A stretch of DNA of 64,000 nucleotides from Sulfurimonas sp. (GCF_041583195.1 NZ_JBFHGL010000005.1:1-64000), one strand, 5' to 3'; positions 1 through 9,295 are shown, numbered from the stretch's first letter. Notes: a model not told the origin generated them from the letters alone. Program-made: numbers and translations.

Positions 1-264
1 AATTTTAGTATACTCATCTAATGCACCATCCGCAGTCTGTGTAACACCAATAGCATCATTTGCATTCATAATAGCTTGTCCAAGACCCTGCGCTTGTTGG
101 CGAAGTGTATCGGCAATTGCCATACCTGAAGCATCATCTGCTGCTTTGTTAATACGTAAACCTGATGATAGTGAGTTAAGACTTTTATCTAGTCCAAGAT
201 TTGTTTGTGTAGCATTTCTGTGCGCATTCATCGCACTAATATTCGTGTTAATTCTAAAACCCAT
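1..264 (-). CDS. Flagellin, N-terminal part (truncated by window edge)
   Basis: The first 88 codons of a flagellin, the subunit of the flagellar filament. The translation opens [17 protein letters not shown] and continues with a heptad-like D0/D1 region ([20 protein letters not shown]), which is diagnostic of bacterial flagellins. Two ATG codons are adjacent (267-265 and 264-262). The second is preferred because AAAAGGA lies 6 nt before it and flagellins usually begin MGF. The 3' part is outside the window. A sigma-28 promoter and two leader hairpins lie upstream. Whether this is flaA or flaB cannot be told. Confidence 0.96.
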   Translation of the reverse strand, partial: MGFRINTNISAMNAHRNATQTNLGLDKSLNSLSSGLRINKAADDASGMAIADTLRQQAQGLGQAIMNANDAIGVTQTADGALDEYTKI

Positions 265-282
265 CATAAATCCTTTTTCGGG

Positions 283-301
283 TTAGAGCCTTTCGCTCTA
301 A
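283..301 (-). other. Flagellin mRNA leader hairpin
   Basis: A perfect 7-bp stem (TTAGAGC / GCTCTAA) with a 5-nt loop, ending 18 nt before the flagellin ATG. It lies just upstream of the Shine-Dalgarno sequence and may stabilise the message or position the ribosome site. The same stem with another loop occurs at 25318-25336. Its function is inferred only from position. Confidence 0.5.
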
Positions 302-317
302 ATTAATTTTTTATCTT

Positions 318-329
318 GGTATCCTTACC
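318..329 (-). promoter_or_regulatory. CsrA-like GGA hairpin in flagellin leader
   Basis: Read on the minus strand, GGTAAGGATACC folds into a 4-bp stem (GGTA/TACC) that exposes AGGA in the loop, the classic form of a CsrA site. A second GGA is in the flagellin Shine-Dalgarno sequence. In Campylobacter jejuni CsrA represses flaA mRNA and is antagonised by FliW; applying that here is inference. Confidence 0.5.
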
Positions 330-342
330 TTGATGTAAAAGT

Positions 343-369
343 AGATCGGTACCTAAAAAAATAACTTTA
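343..369 (-). promoter_or_regulatory. Sigma-28 (FliA) promoter of the flagellin gene
   Basis: On the minus strand TAAAGTTA, an 11-nt spacer, then ACCGATCT. This follows the enterobacterial FliA consensus TAAAGTTT-N11-GCCGATAA in 13 of 16 positions with exact spacing. The predicted start lies near 336, giving a leader of about 70 nt that includes both hairpins. Confidence 0.85.
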
Positions 370-466
370 GTAATTTTATAAATTTTTTCTATTTTATATT
401 TTTTAAACTTTTTGTGTTAAACTTCCGACATTAAAACCAATATACTATATATATAGGAATACTAAT

Positions 467-2692
467 TTGAACTTAATTATTGTCGAGTCTCCTGCCAAAG
501 CTAGGACTATAACAAACTTCCTTGGAAAAAACTATAAAGTAATTGCATCTAAGGGTCACATTAGAGATTTACCAAAAAGTCGTTTTGGAATAACTGTTGA
601 TGAAGAAACAGGTGAAATAACTCCAAAATATTCAGTTGCAAAAGAGAATGCACAAACCGTCAAAGAGATAAAAGATTTAGCAAAAAAAGCTGACACTATA
701 TACATCGCAACCGATGAGGACCGTGAAGGTGAAGCAATCGGATGGCATATTGCACATGCTATAAAAAAAGATCCGGCAGAACTGCCACGTATAGTTTTTC
801 ATGAGATCACAAAGTCTGCTATAAAAGCTGCGTTAGAGCATGCAAGACATATAGATATGAATATGGTAAATGCTCAACAGACTCGCCGTTTACTTGATCG
901 TATAGTTGGTTACAAACTATCACCTCTTTTAAGTTCAAAAATTCAAAAAGGCCTATCAGCCGGACGTGTTCAAAGTTCTACTTTAAAACTTGTAGTCGAT
1001 CGTGAACGTGAGATCAAAGCTTTTGTTCCACAAGAATATTGGTCTATCGATACACTATTTAAAAAAGATATTGAAGCAAATCTTATCAGTTTTGAAGGTG
1101 AAAAAATAGAAAAACTTAGTATTGCCAATAAAGATGAAGCTTCAAAAATAGAACAAAGTGTAAAAGCTGATTCTTTTACAATATCTAATATTGAAACAAA
1201 AAATAGAAAGTCAAAAACGCCACCGCCTTTTATGACATCAACTCTCCAACAGGCTGCTTCAAGTAAACTTGGATTTACACCTAAGAGAACTATGATGGTA
1301 GCTCAAGCATTGTATGAAGGTGTAAAAACTCCTGACGGTACAAGTGGTGTTATTACGTATATGCGTACTGACTCACTAAACCTGGCTCAAGAAGCCGTAA
1401 GTATGGTTCGCGGTGTAATTGAGAATAGATTCGGTGCAAAATACCTGCCAAAAGAAGCTAAAGTTTATACAAAAAAAGCAAAAGGCGCTCAAGAAGCTCA
1501 CGAAGCTATTCGTCCTACAATGCTAAGCTTCACACCAGAAGTTGCTCAGAAATTTTTAAAAGCAGACGAGATCAAACTTTACCGTTTAATTTATGAGCGT
1601 TTTATGGCTTGTCAAATGAATGATGCAGAGTTTGAACAACAAAGCATTACTTTTAGCGGAAAGAATTCAGAATTCCGTGCAAGTGGTAGAAAATTGACTT
1701 TTGATGGTTTCTATGCACTAACTGGTACTGAAGACAAAGACAAACTTTTACCACAATTAAAAGAAGGAGAAAGCGCTGAAATACAAAGCGTAAAACCTAC
1801 TCAACACTTTACAGAACCACCTTCTCGCTACTCTGAAGCAGCTTTGATTAAAAAGCTGGAAAGTGAAGGTGTTGGTCGTCCATCTACATATGCTCCAACT
1901 ATTGCAACTTTAAGTGGGCGTACATATGTAAGTATTGAGAAAAAGCAAATTATTCCTACGGAAATGGCATTTACAGTTACTGAAACCTTAGAGAAAAACT
2001 TTGCAAATATCGTAGATATTAACTTCACTGCACGTATGGAAGAGAAACTAGACCAAATTGCAGAAAGCGGTGAAGACTGGGAAAAACTTTTAAGTGATTT
2101 CTATGTTAGGTTTATGAAGCAAATTGAAGAGGGAAAAGAAAAAATTATCTCACTAAAACTTGCTAAACCACTTGGTCGCTCTTGTCCTAAATGTGGAGAA
2201 GAGCTTCTTCTAAGAAGTGGTCGTTTTGGAAACTTTGTAGCTTGTAGTGGTTTTCCAAAATGTAAATATACTGAACAAGTAGATGAAGAAGGAAACAAAG
2301 TAGAGAAAAAAGAAGAGACTTCTGATGAAATTTGTGATAAATGTGGAAAAGAGATGATCGTAAAAACTGGTCGTAACGGTCAGTTTTTAGCATGTAGTGG
2401 TTATCCTGAATGTAAAAACACTAAAAGTATCCAGGTTGAAGAAAAAGTGAGTGAGACTCCTTGTCCGGACTGTGGAGGTAAGCTTAGTCTTAAAAACTCT
2501 CGCCGTGGGCCATTCTGGGGATGTGAAAACTATCCGGACTGTAAATTCATCTCTAAATTTGAACCTACTACAATTAAGTGTAAAGAAGATGGCTGTAACG
2601 GTGTTTTAGCCGAGAGAACTTACAGGAACAAAGAAGTGTACGAGTGTGTAAAATGTAAAGCACGTACACCAAAAGAAGAAATAGAGAAGTAA
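467..2692 (+). CDS. topA: DNA topoisomerase I
   Basis: Type IA topoisomerase that relaxes negative supercoils through a 5'-phosphotyrosine. It has an N-terminal Toprim domain (SPAKA start; acidic DEDREGE at residues 83-89), the catalytic tyrosine in GVITYMRTDS at about residue 298, and three clear C4 zinc-finger repeats near the C-terminus plus a fourth Cys-rich segment (CKEDGC...CVKC). The TTG start is supported by AGGAA 7 nt upstream and by the family N-terminus; no earlier ATG fits. 741 aa is normal for the family. The stop codon overlaps the ATG of the next gene by one base, so the two are translationally coupled. Confidence 0.97.
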   Translation: MNLIIVESPAKARTITNFLGKNYKVIASKGHIRDLPKSRFGITVDEETGEITPKYSVAKENAQTVKEIKDLAKKADTIYIATDEDREGEAIGWHIAHAIKKDPAELPRIVFHEITKSAIKAALEHARHIDMNMVNAQQTRRLLDRIVGYKLSPLLSSKIQKGLSAGRVQSSTLKLVVDREREIKAFVPQEYWSIDTLFKKDIEANLISFEGEKIEKLSIANKDEASKIEQSVKADSFTISNIETKNRKSKTPPPFMTSTLQQAASSKLGFTPKRTMMVAQALYEGVKTPDGTSGVITYMRTDSLNLAQEAVSMVRGVIENRFGAKYLPKEAKVYTKKAKGAQEAHEAIRPTMLSFTPEVAQKFLKADEIKLYRLIYERFMACQMNDAEFEQQSITFSGKNSEFRASGRKLTFDGFYALTGTEDKDKLLPQLKEGESAEIQSVKPTQHFTEPPSRYSEAALIKKLESEGVGRPSTYAPTIATLSGRTYVSIEKKQIIPTEMAFTVTETLEKNFANIVDINFTARMEEKLDQIAESGEDWEKLLSDFYVRFMKQIEEGKEKIISLKLAKPLGRSCPKCGEELLLRSGRFGNFVACSGFPKCKYTEQVDEEGNKVEKKEETSDEICDKCGKEMIVKTGRNGQFLACSGYPECKNTKSIQVEEKVSETPCPDCGGKLSLKNSRRGPFWGCENYPDCKFISKFEPTTIKCKEDGCNGVLAERTYRNKEVYECVKCKARTPKEEIEK

Positions 2693-3204
2693 TGAAGATC
2701 GGTGTGCTCTCAGATACCCACTCTAAAGTAGGTAAAACAAAAAAAGTAATTGAAAAACTACTACATGAGGGTGCTGAATTTTTTATACATGCCGGTGATA
2801 TTGTTGAAGTTGAAGTTCTTGATCTGCTTGAGAGTAGTGGGAAAAAGTATGTAGCTGTATATGGAAACAATGATGCACATTTGGCAGAGTTTCATAACAA
2901 ATACAATCTTGTTCAAGAGCCAAATTATTTTAAATTTGCAAATTTAAAATTTAAACTTATGCACCTGCCTTTTTATATGACTCCCGATACAGATGTTGTA
3001 ATCTCAGGTCATACTCATACTTTTCATAGTGAATATAAGAACGATACTCTTTTTTTAAATCCTGGTGAAGTATGTGCTAGGAGCAAGCCAATATCAGAGT
3101 GTGCCATGCTTGAAGTAAAAGAGAACAACCTGATTGTTACTCATTACACTAGAGATAGAGGAAGCGAAGAATTTTTACCGAGAGTGATGAACTATGCAAG
3201 ATAA
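2692..3204 (+). CDS. YfcE/MJ0936-family metallophosphoesterase
   Basis: A 170-aa calcineurin-like phosphodiesterase. All metal-binding blocks are visible: SDTHSK near the N-terminus, HAGDIVE, YGNNDAH, and ISGHTHTF followed by LNPGE. The size and block order match the compact YfcE/MJ0936 family, which hydrolyses phosphodiester model substrates; the physiological substrate is unknown. It starts on the topA stop codon and overlaps bioB by 11 nt, so topA, this gene and bioB look like one transcript. Confidence 0.88.
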   Translation: MKIGVLSDTHSKVGKTKKVIEKLLHEGAEFFIHAGDIVEVEVLDLLESSGKKYVAVYGNNDAHLAEFHNKYNLVQEPNYFKFANLKFKLMHLPFYMTPDTDVVISGHTHTFHSEYKNDTLFLNPGEVCARSKPISECAMLEVKENNLIVTHYTRDRGSEEFLPRVMNYAR

Positions 3205-4042
3205 GAAAATATTTTTATGCTCGATCTGTAATATAAACAGCGGTACATGTAAAGAGGATTGTAAGTTTTGTTCTCAAAGTGTCCGCTATAAAGCAGATAT
3301 AGATCGTTACAAACAAAAACCTATAGAAGATATACTAGGTGAAGCAAAAACTGCAAGAGATAACGGTGCACTTGGTTTTTGTCTGGTTACTGCGGACAAA
3401 GGACTAAATGATAAAACTCTAAAGTTTGTATGTGACACAGCTAAAATACTAAGTAAAGAGGTACCTGAACTTAGACTAATTGCCTGTAATGGGACAGCTT
3501 CACTTGATCAGCTGTTAACTTTAAAAGAAGCGGGAATAAAAGCTTATAACCATAACCTTGAGACCTCACGTGAGTTTTATCCTCGCATTTGTACAACACA
3601 CTCATGGGATGAGAGATATGAAACTTGCCAAAATGTAAAGAAAGCCGGTCTTGTACTAATTAGCGGCGGGATATTTGGTCTAGGTGAAACTCAGGAAGAT
3701 AGAATAAGCATGTTAAAGTCTCTAAAATCTTTAAATCCGACAAGTGTACCTATCAATTTTTATATGCATAATGAAGCGTTGGAATTAAATCCAAGCACAA
3801 TTTCCATAGAAGAAGCATTTGAACTTATCAAACTAACACGTGAAATGATTCCTGATGCTGAGCGTATTATGGTTGCCGGTGGACGTGAACTTATGTTTGG
3901 TGATCGCCAAAGTGAAATATTTGATTACGGTGCAAATTCAATCGTAATAGGAAATTACTTAACAACTTCAGGTAGAATGATGAGTAAAGATTTAGATATG
4001 TTAAAATCATTAAATCTAGAAGTTGCTAAAGAAGTAAAATAA
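3194..4042 (+). CDS. bioB: Biotin synthase
   Basis: Radical-SAM enzyme that inserts sulfur into dethiobiotin. The radical-SAM cluster motif is CKEDCKFCSQS near residues 19-27. The YNHNLETS block and the C-terminal MVAGGRE block are typical of BioB. At 282 aa it is shorter than the E. coli enzyme (346 aa) but like other Campylobacterota BioB proteins. No other biotin gene is present. It overlaps the preceding phosphoesterase gene and is followed 14 nt later by the antiporter gene. Confidence 0.93.
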   Translation: MQDKKIFLCSICNINSGTCKEDCKFCSQSVRYKADIDRYKQKPIEDILGEAKTARDNGALGFCLVTADKGLNDKTLKFVCDTAKILSKEVPELRLIACNGTASLDQLLTLKEAGIKAYNHNLETSREFYPRICTTHSWDERYETCQNVKKAGLVLISGGIFGLGETQEDRISMLKSLKSLNPTSVPINFYMHNEALELNPSTISIEEAFELIKLTREMIPDAERIMVAGGRELMFGDRQSEIFDYGANSIVIGNYLTTSGRMMSKDLDMLKSLNLEVAKEVK

Positions 4043-4056
4043 CACAGGAGAAGATA

Positions 4057-5211
4057 ATGAGCGATACCATTGTACTTATTACAACAATATCACTTATTAT
4101 TATATTCTCGCCTTTTTTTGCCAAAAAATTAAAACTTCCAACTACACCGATAGAGATTATATTCGGATCAGTTCTAGCTTCAATAGGATTACTTCACGAT
4201 GAACATATATTTGAACTTGTAGCAGAGTTTGGTTTTTTATATTTGATGTTTATTGCAGGGACTGAGATCAACTTGACAAACGTGTTTAAGACACCTAGTC
4301 ATATAGTAAAAAAAGTTGCCCTATATACAATTATTTTATATGCATTTTCAATCTTTTTATCGCTGTATTTGGATCTTGGAAAAATATTTATGGTGCTACT
4401 ACCGCTAATTTCAGTAGGGCTTGTTGCAACCCTCTCAAAAGAGTATGGGAAAACACCTTGGCTTGAGTTCTCAATGACAAGTGGTGGTATTGGAGAGGTT
4501 GTAAGTATAGCCGTTTTAACTATAACCTCAGCAGGACTTCAATCAGGTGTTGGGATAGGACTTTTTAAAACTATTTTGGCACTGACTCTGTTTTTGATTT
4601 TTATGTTTGTTCTCTTTAGAGCTATAACTATCTTAACATGGTGGTTTCCAAGCATATCTACAATTTTAATGCCACATGAAGATAAAGCTGAACAAGATAT
4701 TCGTTTATCCATGGGTATATTTTTTCTACTTGTTGCATCTATGCTCTACCTTGATCTTGAACTTGCCTTTGGAGCATTCTTGGCAGGTATTTTTATTCCG
4801 ACATTTTTCCCTCATAAAGAAGATTTACCGCATAAACTAGAAGCTTTTGGTTTTGGATTTTTGGTCCCAATATTCTTTATTTATATCGGTACTACATTTA
4901 ACCTAGAAGCTCTAACTATGGATGGTTTAATATCTAAAGCCCTTATGATAACAGTAATGATGATTATGATGCGTGTTATTGCCTCTTTGGTATTTGTAAA
5001 AGAGTTAGGATGGATTGATTCCATTCTAATGGGACTTTCACACTCTATGCCGCTAACGCTTCTTATTGCGATGGCTACACTTGCTTTTCACGCAAATTCA
5101 ATTGATAAACTTCACTACTACGCATTTATTTTAGCAGCCCTGTTTCAAGTGATCAGTGTGATGGTTGTCATCAAATTTATAAACAATTATAAAGAAAAAA
5201 ATACGCTATAA
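4057..5211 (+). CDS. CPA2-family cation:proton antiporter
   Basis: A 384-aa inner-membrane protein with about 11-12 hydrophobic helices and almost no soluble tail. The N-terminus (FSPFFAKKLKLPTTPIEII) and the segments LMFIAGTEINL and ELAFGAFLAGIF follow the Na+/H+ exchanger domain of KefB/NapA-type proteins. No TrkA-N regulatory domain follows, so it resembles simple Na+(K+)/H+ antiporters rather than full KefB/C. AGGAG lies 7 nt before the ATG. The ion is not predictable from the sequence. Confidence 0.87.
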   Translation: MSDTIVLITTISLIIIFSPFFAKKLKLPTTPIEIIFGSVLASIGLLHDEHIFELVAEFGFLYLMFIAGTEINLTNVFKTPSHIVKKVALYTIILYAFSIFLSLYLDLGKIFMVLLPLISVGLVATLSKEYGKTPWLEFSMTSGGIGEVVSIAVLTITSAGLQSGVGIGLFKTILALTLFLIFMFVLFRAITILTWWFPSISTILMPHEDKAEQDIRLSMGIFFLLVASMLYLDLELAFGAFLAGIFIPTFFPHKEDLPHKLEAFGFGFLVPIFFIYIGTTFNLEALTMDGLISKALMITVMMIMMRVIASLVFVKELGWIDSILMGLSHSMPLTLLIAMATLAFHANSIDKLHYYAFILAALFQVISVMVVIKFINNYKEKNTL

Positions 5212-5245
5212 TATTTTAAAACATCTAAAGTTCTCAAGGATTGAT

Positions 5246-5632
5246 ATGGCTCGTTCAGTTTTACTACAACTTGCACGTGACTCCATTGAAGAGGTATTAG
5301 AAGCAAAAAGAAAAATAGATAAAAATGCACTTATTGATGAACACCCTCTTTTAAAAGAGAGTGTTGACGTTGATGTTAAAATATACTTGCATAACAAACT
5401 CAGAGGTTTATCTAATCTAAAAAGCAACAATCAATCACTTATTGAAAATATTATTTTAAATGCAAAAAAAGCTGCTTTTGAAGATAAAAATTTTACTCCG
5501 TTGTCAACTTCTGAATATCTGGAATGTGAAGTGGAGATAGAGCTTAAAACTTCAAATGGAGATATGAAAGAGAGAGACCCGTCTATATTAACTACGACTA
5601 GTTACTCGCTCGAGAAGGAATTAAACAATTAA
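5246..5632 (+). CDS. Small degenerate AMMECR1-domain protein
   Basis: 128 aa with no annotated function. The pattern follows the AMMECR1 fold: LLQLARDSIEEVLEAK at the start, LRGLSN where the family has LRGCIG, then NAKKAAFEDKNFTPLS and an EVEIELKT strand like the family's VEVSVLT. The family's invariant Cys in RGC is replaced by Leu and the middle is shortened. AMMECR1 proteins are usually linked to the MEMO/radical-SAM set, which is absent here. A TATAAT at 5209-5214 and AAGGA before the ATG suggest its own promoter. It abuts the next gene by one base. Confidence 0.6.
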   Translation: MARSVLLQLARDSIEEVLEAKRKIDKNALIDEHPLLKESVDVDVKIYLHNKLRGLSNLKSNNQSLIENIILNAKKAAFEDKNFTPLSTSEYLECEVEIELKTSNGDMKERDPSILTTTSYSLEKELNN

Positions 5633-6000
5633 TGTACTATGTTATAAAAAGACAGCACGCTCAGCCTTTACACCACTTTATAGGTTTTGTAGTGAAAAAA
5701 TATATAACTTCAAAAACTTCAGAGAATGTTATTTTTGAATTTGAAAAAGACGGTAAAGTTGAACGTAAGTGGGTAAAACGAGAAGATATTATTTTACTTA
5801 CTGACAATAAACAATACTTTTTAGACACATTTAAAAAATTTAAACAAACAGAGGCTGAACAGCAAAAGCTGGTAGATGAAGCACAAGAACAATTAAACCA
5901 AAGTATAGAAAATTTTGAAACTACTATGAATGAAGAGATAGATAAATTCACTGAGATTAAGAATGTATCAGATATACCTTGTAAAATGTTGGAAGATTAA
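5632..6000 (+). CDS. Hypothetical protein with coiled-coil C-terminus
   Basis: 122 aa, not recognised. The N-terminal half (YYVIKRQHAQPLHHFIGFVV) looks like a small beta-rich domain, and residues about 70-110 are charged and heptad-like (EAEQQKLVDEAQEQLNQSIE), suggesting a coiled coil. There is no signal peptide or membrane helix. The ATG overlaps the stop codon of the AMMECR1-like gene, so the two are probably co-translated and may work together. It could be a structural or adaptor protein. Confidence 0.6.
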   Translation: MYYVIKRQHAQPLHHFIGFVVKKYITSKTSENVIFEFEKDGKVERKWVKREDIILLTDNKQYFLDTFKKFKQTEAEQQKLVDEAQEQLNQSIENFETTMNEEIDKFTEIKNVSDIPCKMLED

Positions 6001-6026
6001 TTCAACAAAATAGTAAAACTAAAAAT

Positions 6027-6608
6027 ATGCCTAAAATTGACAACGATAAATTTTATTCATCTGCCATAGAAAAATACGGAACAACTGCAAAAGGTGTTAA
6101 CTGGAATTCTGAAAAAACACAAAAGCTGCGCTTTAAAACGATCCTTAAACTTCTTCCAAAAGAGTTGCAAAAATATACTATTTTAGATGCGGGATGCGGT
6201 TTTGGCGACTTTTATTTTTACCTTGAAAAAAACAATAATCAGCCAAAAAACTATATCGGTGTAGATTGTCACGATGATATGGTATCTATAGCATCTAACA
6301 ATACAGGACATGAGATCTTAAATATAGATATTGTGCAAGACAGATTACCAAAAGCTGATTTTATAGTATGTAGCGGTGCTATGAATGTACTAAGTAATTA
6401 TGAAACATATCTGTTTATGAGAAACTGCTATTTATCTTCAAATATAGCATTTATTTTTAATATTTTGCATGGAGATAAAGAGAGTGAGACATACAACTAT
6501 CTAACAAAAAAACAAATTGAGCTGTTTGCAAAAGAGTTAAGTGTAAAAAAGGTAACTTTCTTAGATGGTTATCTAGATGCAGATATAACTGTTAGGTTCG
6601 ATAAATAA
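6027..6608 (+). CDS. Class I SAM-dependent methyltransferase
   Basis: 193 aa with a Rossmann methyltransferase core. Motif I is ILDAGCGFGDF, the acidic residue after beta-2 is in GVDCHDDM, and the motif IV region is KADFIVCSGAMNVL. The substrate is unknown. The stop codon overlaps the asnB-like ATG by one base, so it is coupled to that gene. No Shine-Dalgarno sequence precedes the ATG; a weak TAAAAC lies 7 nt before it, so translation from a leaderless or coupled message is possible. Confidence 0.82.
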   Translation: MPKIDNDKFYSSAIEKYGTTAKGVNWNSEKTQKLRFKTILKLLPKELQKYTILDAGCGFGDFYFYLEKNNNQPKNYIGVDCHDDMVSIASNNTGHEILNIDIVQDRLPKADFIVCSGAMNVLSNYETYLFMRNCYLSSNIAFIFNILHGDKESETYNYLTKKQIELFAKELSVKKVTFLDGYLDADITVRFDK

Positions 6609-8404
6609 TGTGTGCTATTTTTGGAGTAATTGGTGAGTATGACCAGCAAAAAGCAGAGAGCTCTTTTTCTAAAATGCTTCATCGTGGACCGGATGAGTCT
6701 AATATAATTCAAACTAAAGACTTTTTCTTTGCACATCAACTTTTAAAAATTCAGAACACTTCAAACAAGCAACCATTTAAATTTAAAAATATACTTATCT
6801 CCTTTAACGGTGAGATCTACAACTATAAAGAGCTCTCAGATGAACTGAATTCTTTTGGATATACAACACAAGATGAAATAGAAGTGCTTGCATCCGCTTA
6901 TGAGCGATGGGGTGTAGAGTTTGTACATAAACTAAGAGGTATGTTTGCCATAGCTATCAAAGATGAAGATTCTCTCTATCTTTTTCGTGACAGACTTGGT
7001 AAAAAACCTCTTTTTTATCTTGATGGGGAGAGTTTTGTATTTGCTTCGGAGATCAAAGCGCTTGTGCCGTATTTGAAAAAAAACGAGATGGATAACGATG
7101 CCCTGCTCTCATACCTTTCATTTTTGGCTCCAACTCCTCCGTATACTTTTTTTAAAAGTATTAAAAAACTTGGAGGCGGAGAGTATCTTATATATAAAAA
7201 TAACAAGATATCTATAAAAAAATATTTCAATATTTTAGATCAAAAATCAAACCTGATAACTGATAAAGATGAAGCACTGCACCTTCTCGAATCAAAACTA
7301 AAAGAATCTATTGAGATTCGCTTACAATCAGATCAGCAAATGGCAGGACTCCTCTCAGGCGGAATCGACAGTGCAACCCTAAACTATTTTAGCTCTAAAT
7401 ACGGACATAATTTGCAAACGTACACCTTGGGGTATAAAGGTTATGAGAAATATGATGAGAGTCTTGATGCCAAAGAGAGTGCAAAGCTTTTGGGACTTGA
7501 AAACAAAAGGGTTGAAGTATCACTTGATGATTATAACTCAAGTGTGGAAGATATTTTAAGCTCTTTAGATGAGCCGCTTAACGATCCGGCAGCCATTCCT
7601 CTAAACCTGCTTTTTAAAGAGATAAAAAAAGACGGTATCAGAGTTGTACTAAGCGGTGAAGGAAGTGATGAGCTTTTTTTAGGCTACCGTCATTATTTTA
7701 ACTACCTTGACGTAGAGCAGATGAAAAACTTAAAAAATAAAAACTGGTTAAAGAGATATTTTAAAAATAATTATGATGAAAATAGAGAGTGGGAGTGGTA
7801 TAAAAGAGTTTTAAATGATAGTGTATTGTTTCGCACATCTGGTGAAAAATTTACTGATCTACAAAAGAATAATCTACTTCGCCAAAATATTGTAGATGAT
7901 CAAGCACTCAAATACATAAAATCCTACCGTGATATGTTTGAGAACTCTACACATACGGATGAAGCTAATTGGTATAGTTATATAGATCTTGTGCTTTTTC
8001 AAGCCGAGCATTTCTTGAGCAAACTCGATCGTGTAAGTATGGCTCACTCCATAGAATCACGTACACCTTTTTTAGATCATGAACTAGTCTCGTTAGTATT
8101 TAGTATCGATCCAAAATTAAAATATGAAGATGGAATAACAAAATCTCTTTTAAAACAAATTATGAAACCTCATATAAACAAAGAGATACTCAAACGTAAA
8201 AAGAAAGGTTTCTCAAATCCTTACATAGAGTATCTTATAGAATCTAAAAAAATATCGCTTATACAAGAAGTAAACAAACAAACTCATCTTTTTAAAGAGC
8301 TTGAATTAAAAGAGTTGCTAAGCGCTGCAAAAAGTGGAGCCTTTAAACACCATATCTGGGGGCTTTATGTTTTAAGTGTATGGATTAAAAAGAATCTTCT
8401 TTAG
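6608..8404 (+). CDS. asnB: Asparagine synthase (glutamine-hydrolysing)
   Basis: 598 aa in two domains. The N-terminal class II glutaminase has the nucleophile Cys2 after Met1 (MCAIFGVIG) and the RGPDES and SFNGEIYN blocks. The C-terminal synthetase domain carries the PP-loop LLSGGIDSA and the SGEGSDELFLGY and SRTPFLDHE blocks. The reaction is aspartate, glutamine and ATP to asparagine. Flanked by two methyltransferase genes, it might instead amidate a special substrate, as in surface-glycan or natural-product loci, but no other such genes are nearby. It ends in a 4-nt stop overlap with the convergent gene. Confidence 0.88.
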   Translation: MCAIFGVIGEYDQQKAESSFSKMLHRGPDESNIIQTKDFFFAHQLLKIQNTSNKQPFKFKNILISFNGEIYNYKELSDELNSFGYTTQDEIEVLASAYERWGVEFVHKLRGMFAIAIKDEDSLYLFRDRLGKKPLFYLDGESFVFASEIKALVPYLKKNEMDNDALLSYLSFLAPTPPYTFFKSIKKLGGGEYLIYKNNKISIKKYFNILDQKSNLITDKDEALHLLESKLKESIEIRLQSDQQMAGLLSGGIDSATLNYFSSKYGHNLQTYTLGYKGYEKYDESLDAKESAKLLGLENKRVEVSLDDYNSSVEDILSSLDEPLNDPAAIPLNLLFKEIKKDGIRVVLSGEGSDELFLGYRHYFNYLDVEQMKNLKNKNWLKRYFKNNYDENREWEWYKRVLNDSVLFRTSGEKFTDLQKNNLLRQNIVDDQALKYIKSYRDMFENSTHTDEANWYSYIDLVLFQAEHFLSKLDRVSMAHSIESRTPFLDHELVSLVFSIDPKLKYEDGITKSLLKQIMKPHINKEILKRKKKGFSNPYIEYLIESKKISLIQEVNKQTHLFKELELKELLSAAKSGAFKHHIWGLYVLSVWIKKNLL

Positions 8405-9288
8405 TTTTTAGAAATCTTCCTCGCAGATAAAAATAGATAATCTTTTCCTGTTATTACTACACGGTAGCCTTTTTGTTGAAGATACTTTTTACAAAAGTGA
8501 ATATCTTTTAACACTAAACCCATCTCATTAAAACTGTAGTTTGGCGCTTTTGCACCATAGATCATCTCACCATCAATCCAGCGGCAATTTGGAAAACCCA
8601 GTATTATAGCTCCATCTTGTTCGAGATGATTTTGATATAACTCCATAAATTTTGCATTAAAGTTGATGTTTGAGCTTTGAAGTGTACCAATTGAGATCAT
8701 AAGGTCAAACTTCCCTAAAGATATATCTTCCAGCTTATTAATATCCGCACATAAAAACTTAACATTTTTAAAATCCATAAACTGCTTTTTAGCATACTCT
8801 ATTGCCGAATTTGAATAATCGATCCCTAAAAAGTTTTTTTTCTCAAACTCTTCTGCTGATAAATACTCTTTTATAGCTAAAAATTCATCAGCTTTATTTA
8901 CTCCGATATTTAAAACACTTTTCCTAGAGCTTATATTTACAAACTGCAAAGCTTTTTCAAAATAGTATAAAAATGAGATCTCTTCATTTTTATTAATATT
9001 AAAAAATTCACTCTCTACTCCATATTTTTCTGAATCAGCACTTTGTATATGAAAGCTTTTGTTTGTATCAAGTTTTTTTAGAGTAATAATATAAACATCT
9101 TTAAATGAAAGGTCTACAATTTTATATAAAAATATTTGAGCCAACTCAACAAAAGTTTTTATACCAAGTCTGTCAAAATTATCTTTTGTACAACGAAGTT
9201 CAACTTTTCCATCTTCATCAATTTCTAGGTTTTCAAATAGTTTTATAATTTCAGAAATACTTAGTTTATCTAGTGTTTTTTTAATCAT
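8401..9288 (-). CDS. SAM-dependent methyltransferase (two-part protein)
   Basis: 295 aa. The C-terminal half is a class I methyltransferase fold: VLNIGVNKADEFLAI for motif I, LGIDYSNSAIEYAKKQF for motif II, KFDLMISIGTLQSS for motif IV. The first 110 residues are an unrecognised helical and strand region. The substrate is unknown. The gene converges on asnB with a 4-nt overlap. No Shine-Dalgarno sequence precedes the ATG; TATAAT lies 7 nt upstream, so the mRNA may be leaderless. Confidence 0.78.
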   Translation of the reverse strand: MIKKTLDKLSISEIIKLFENLEIDEDGKVELRCTKDNFDRLGIKTFVELAQIFLYKIVDLSFKDVYIITLKKLDTNKSFHIQSADSEKYGVESEFFNINKNEEISFLYYFEKALQFVNISSRKSVLNIGVNKADEFLAIKEYLSAEEFEKKNFLGIDYSNSAIEYAKKQFMDFKNVKFLCADINKLEDISLGKFDLMISIGTLQSSNINFNAKFMELYQNHLEQDGAIILGFPNCRWIDGEMIYGAKAPNYSFNEMGLVLKDIHFCKKYLQQKGYRVVITGKDYLFLSARKISKN

Positions 9289-9295
9289 AAACAGT

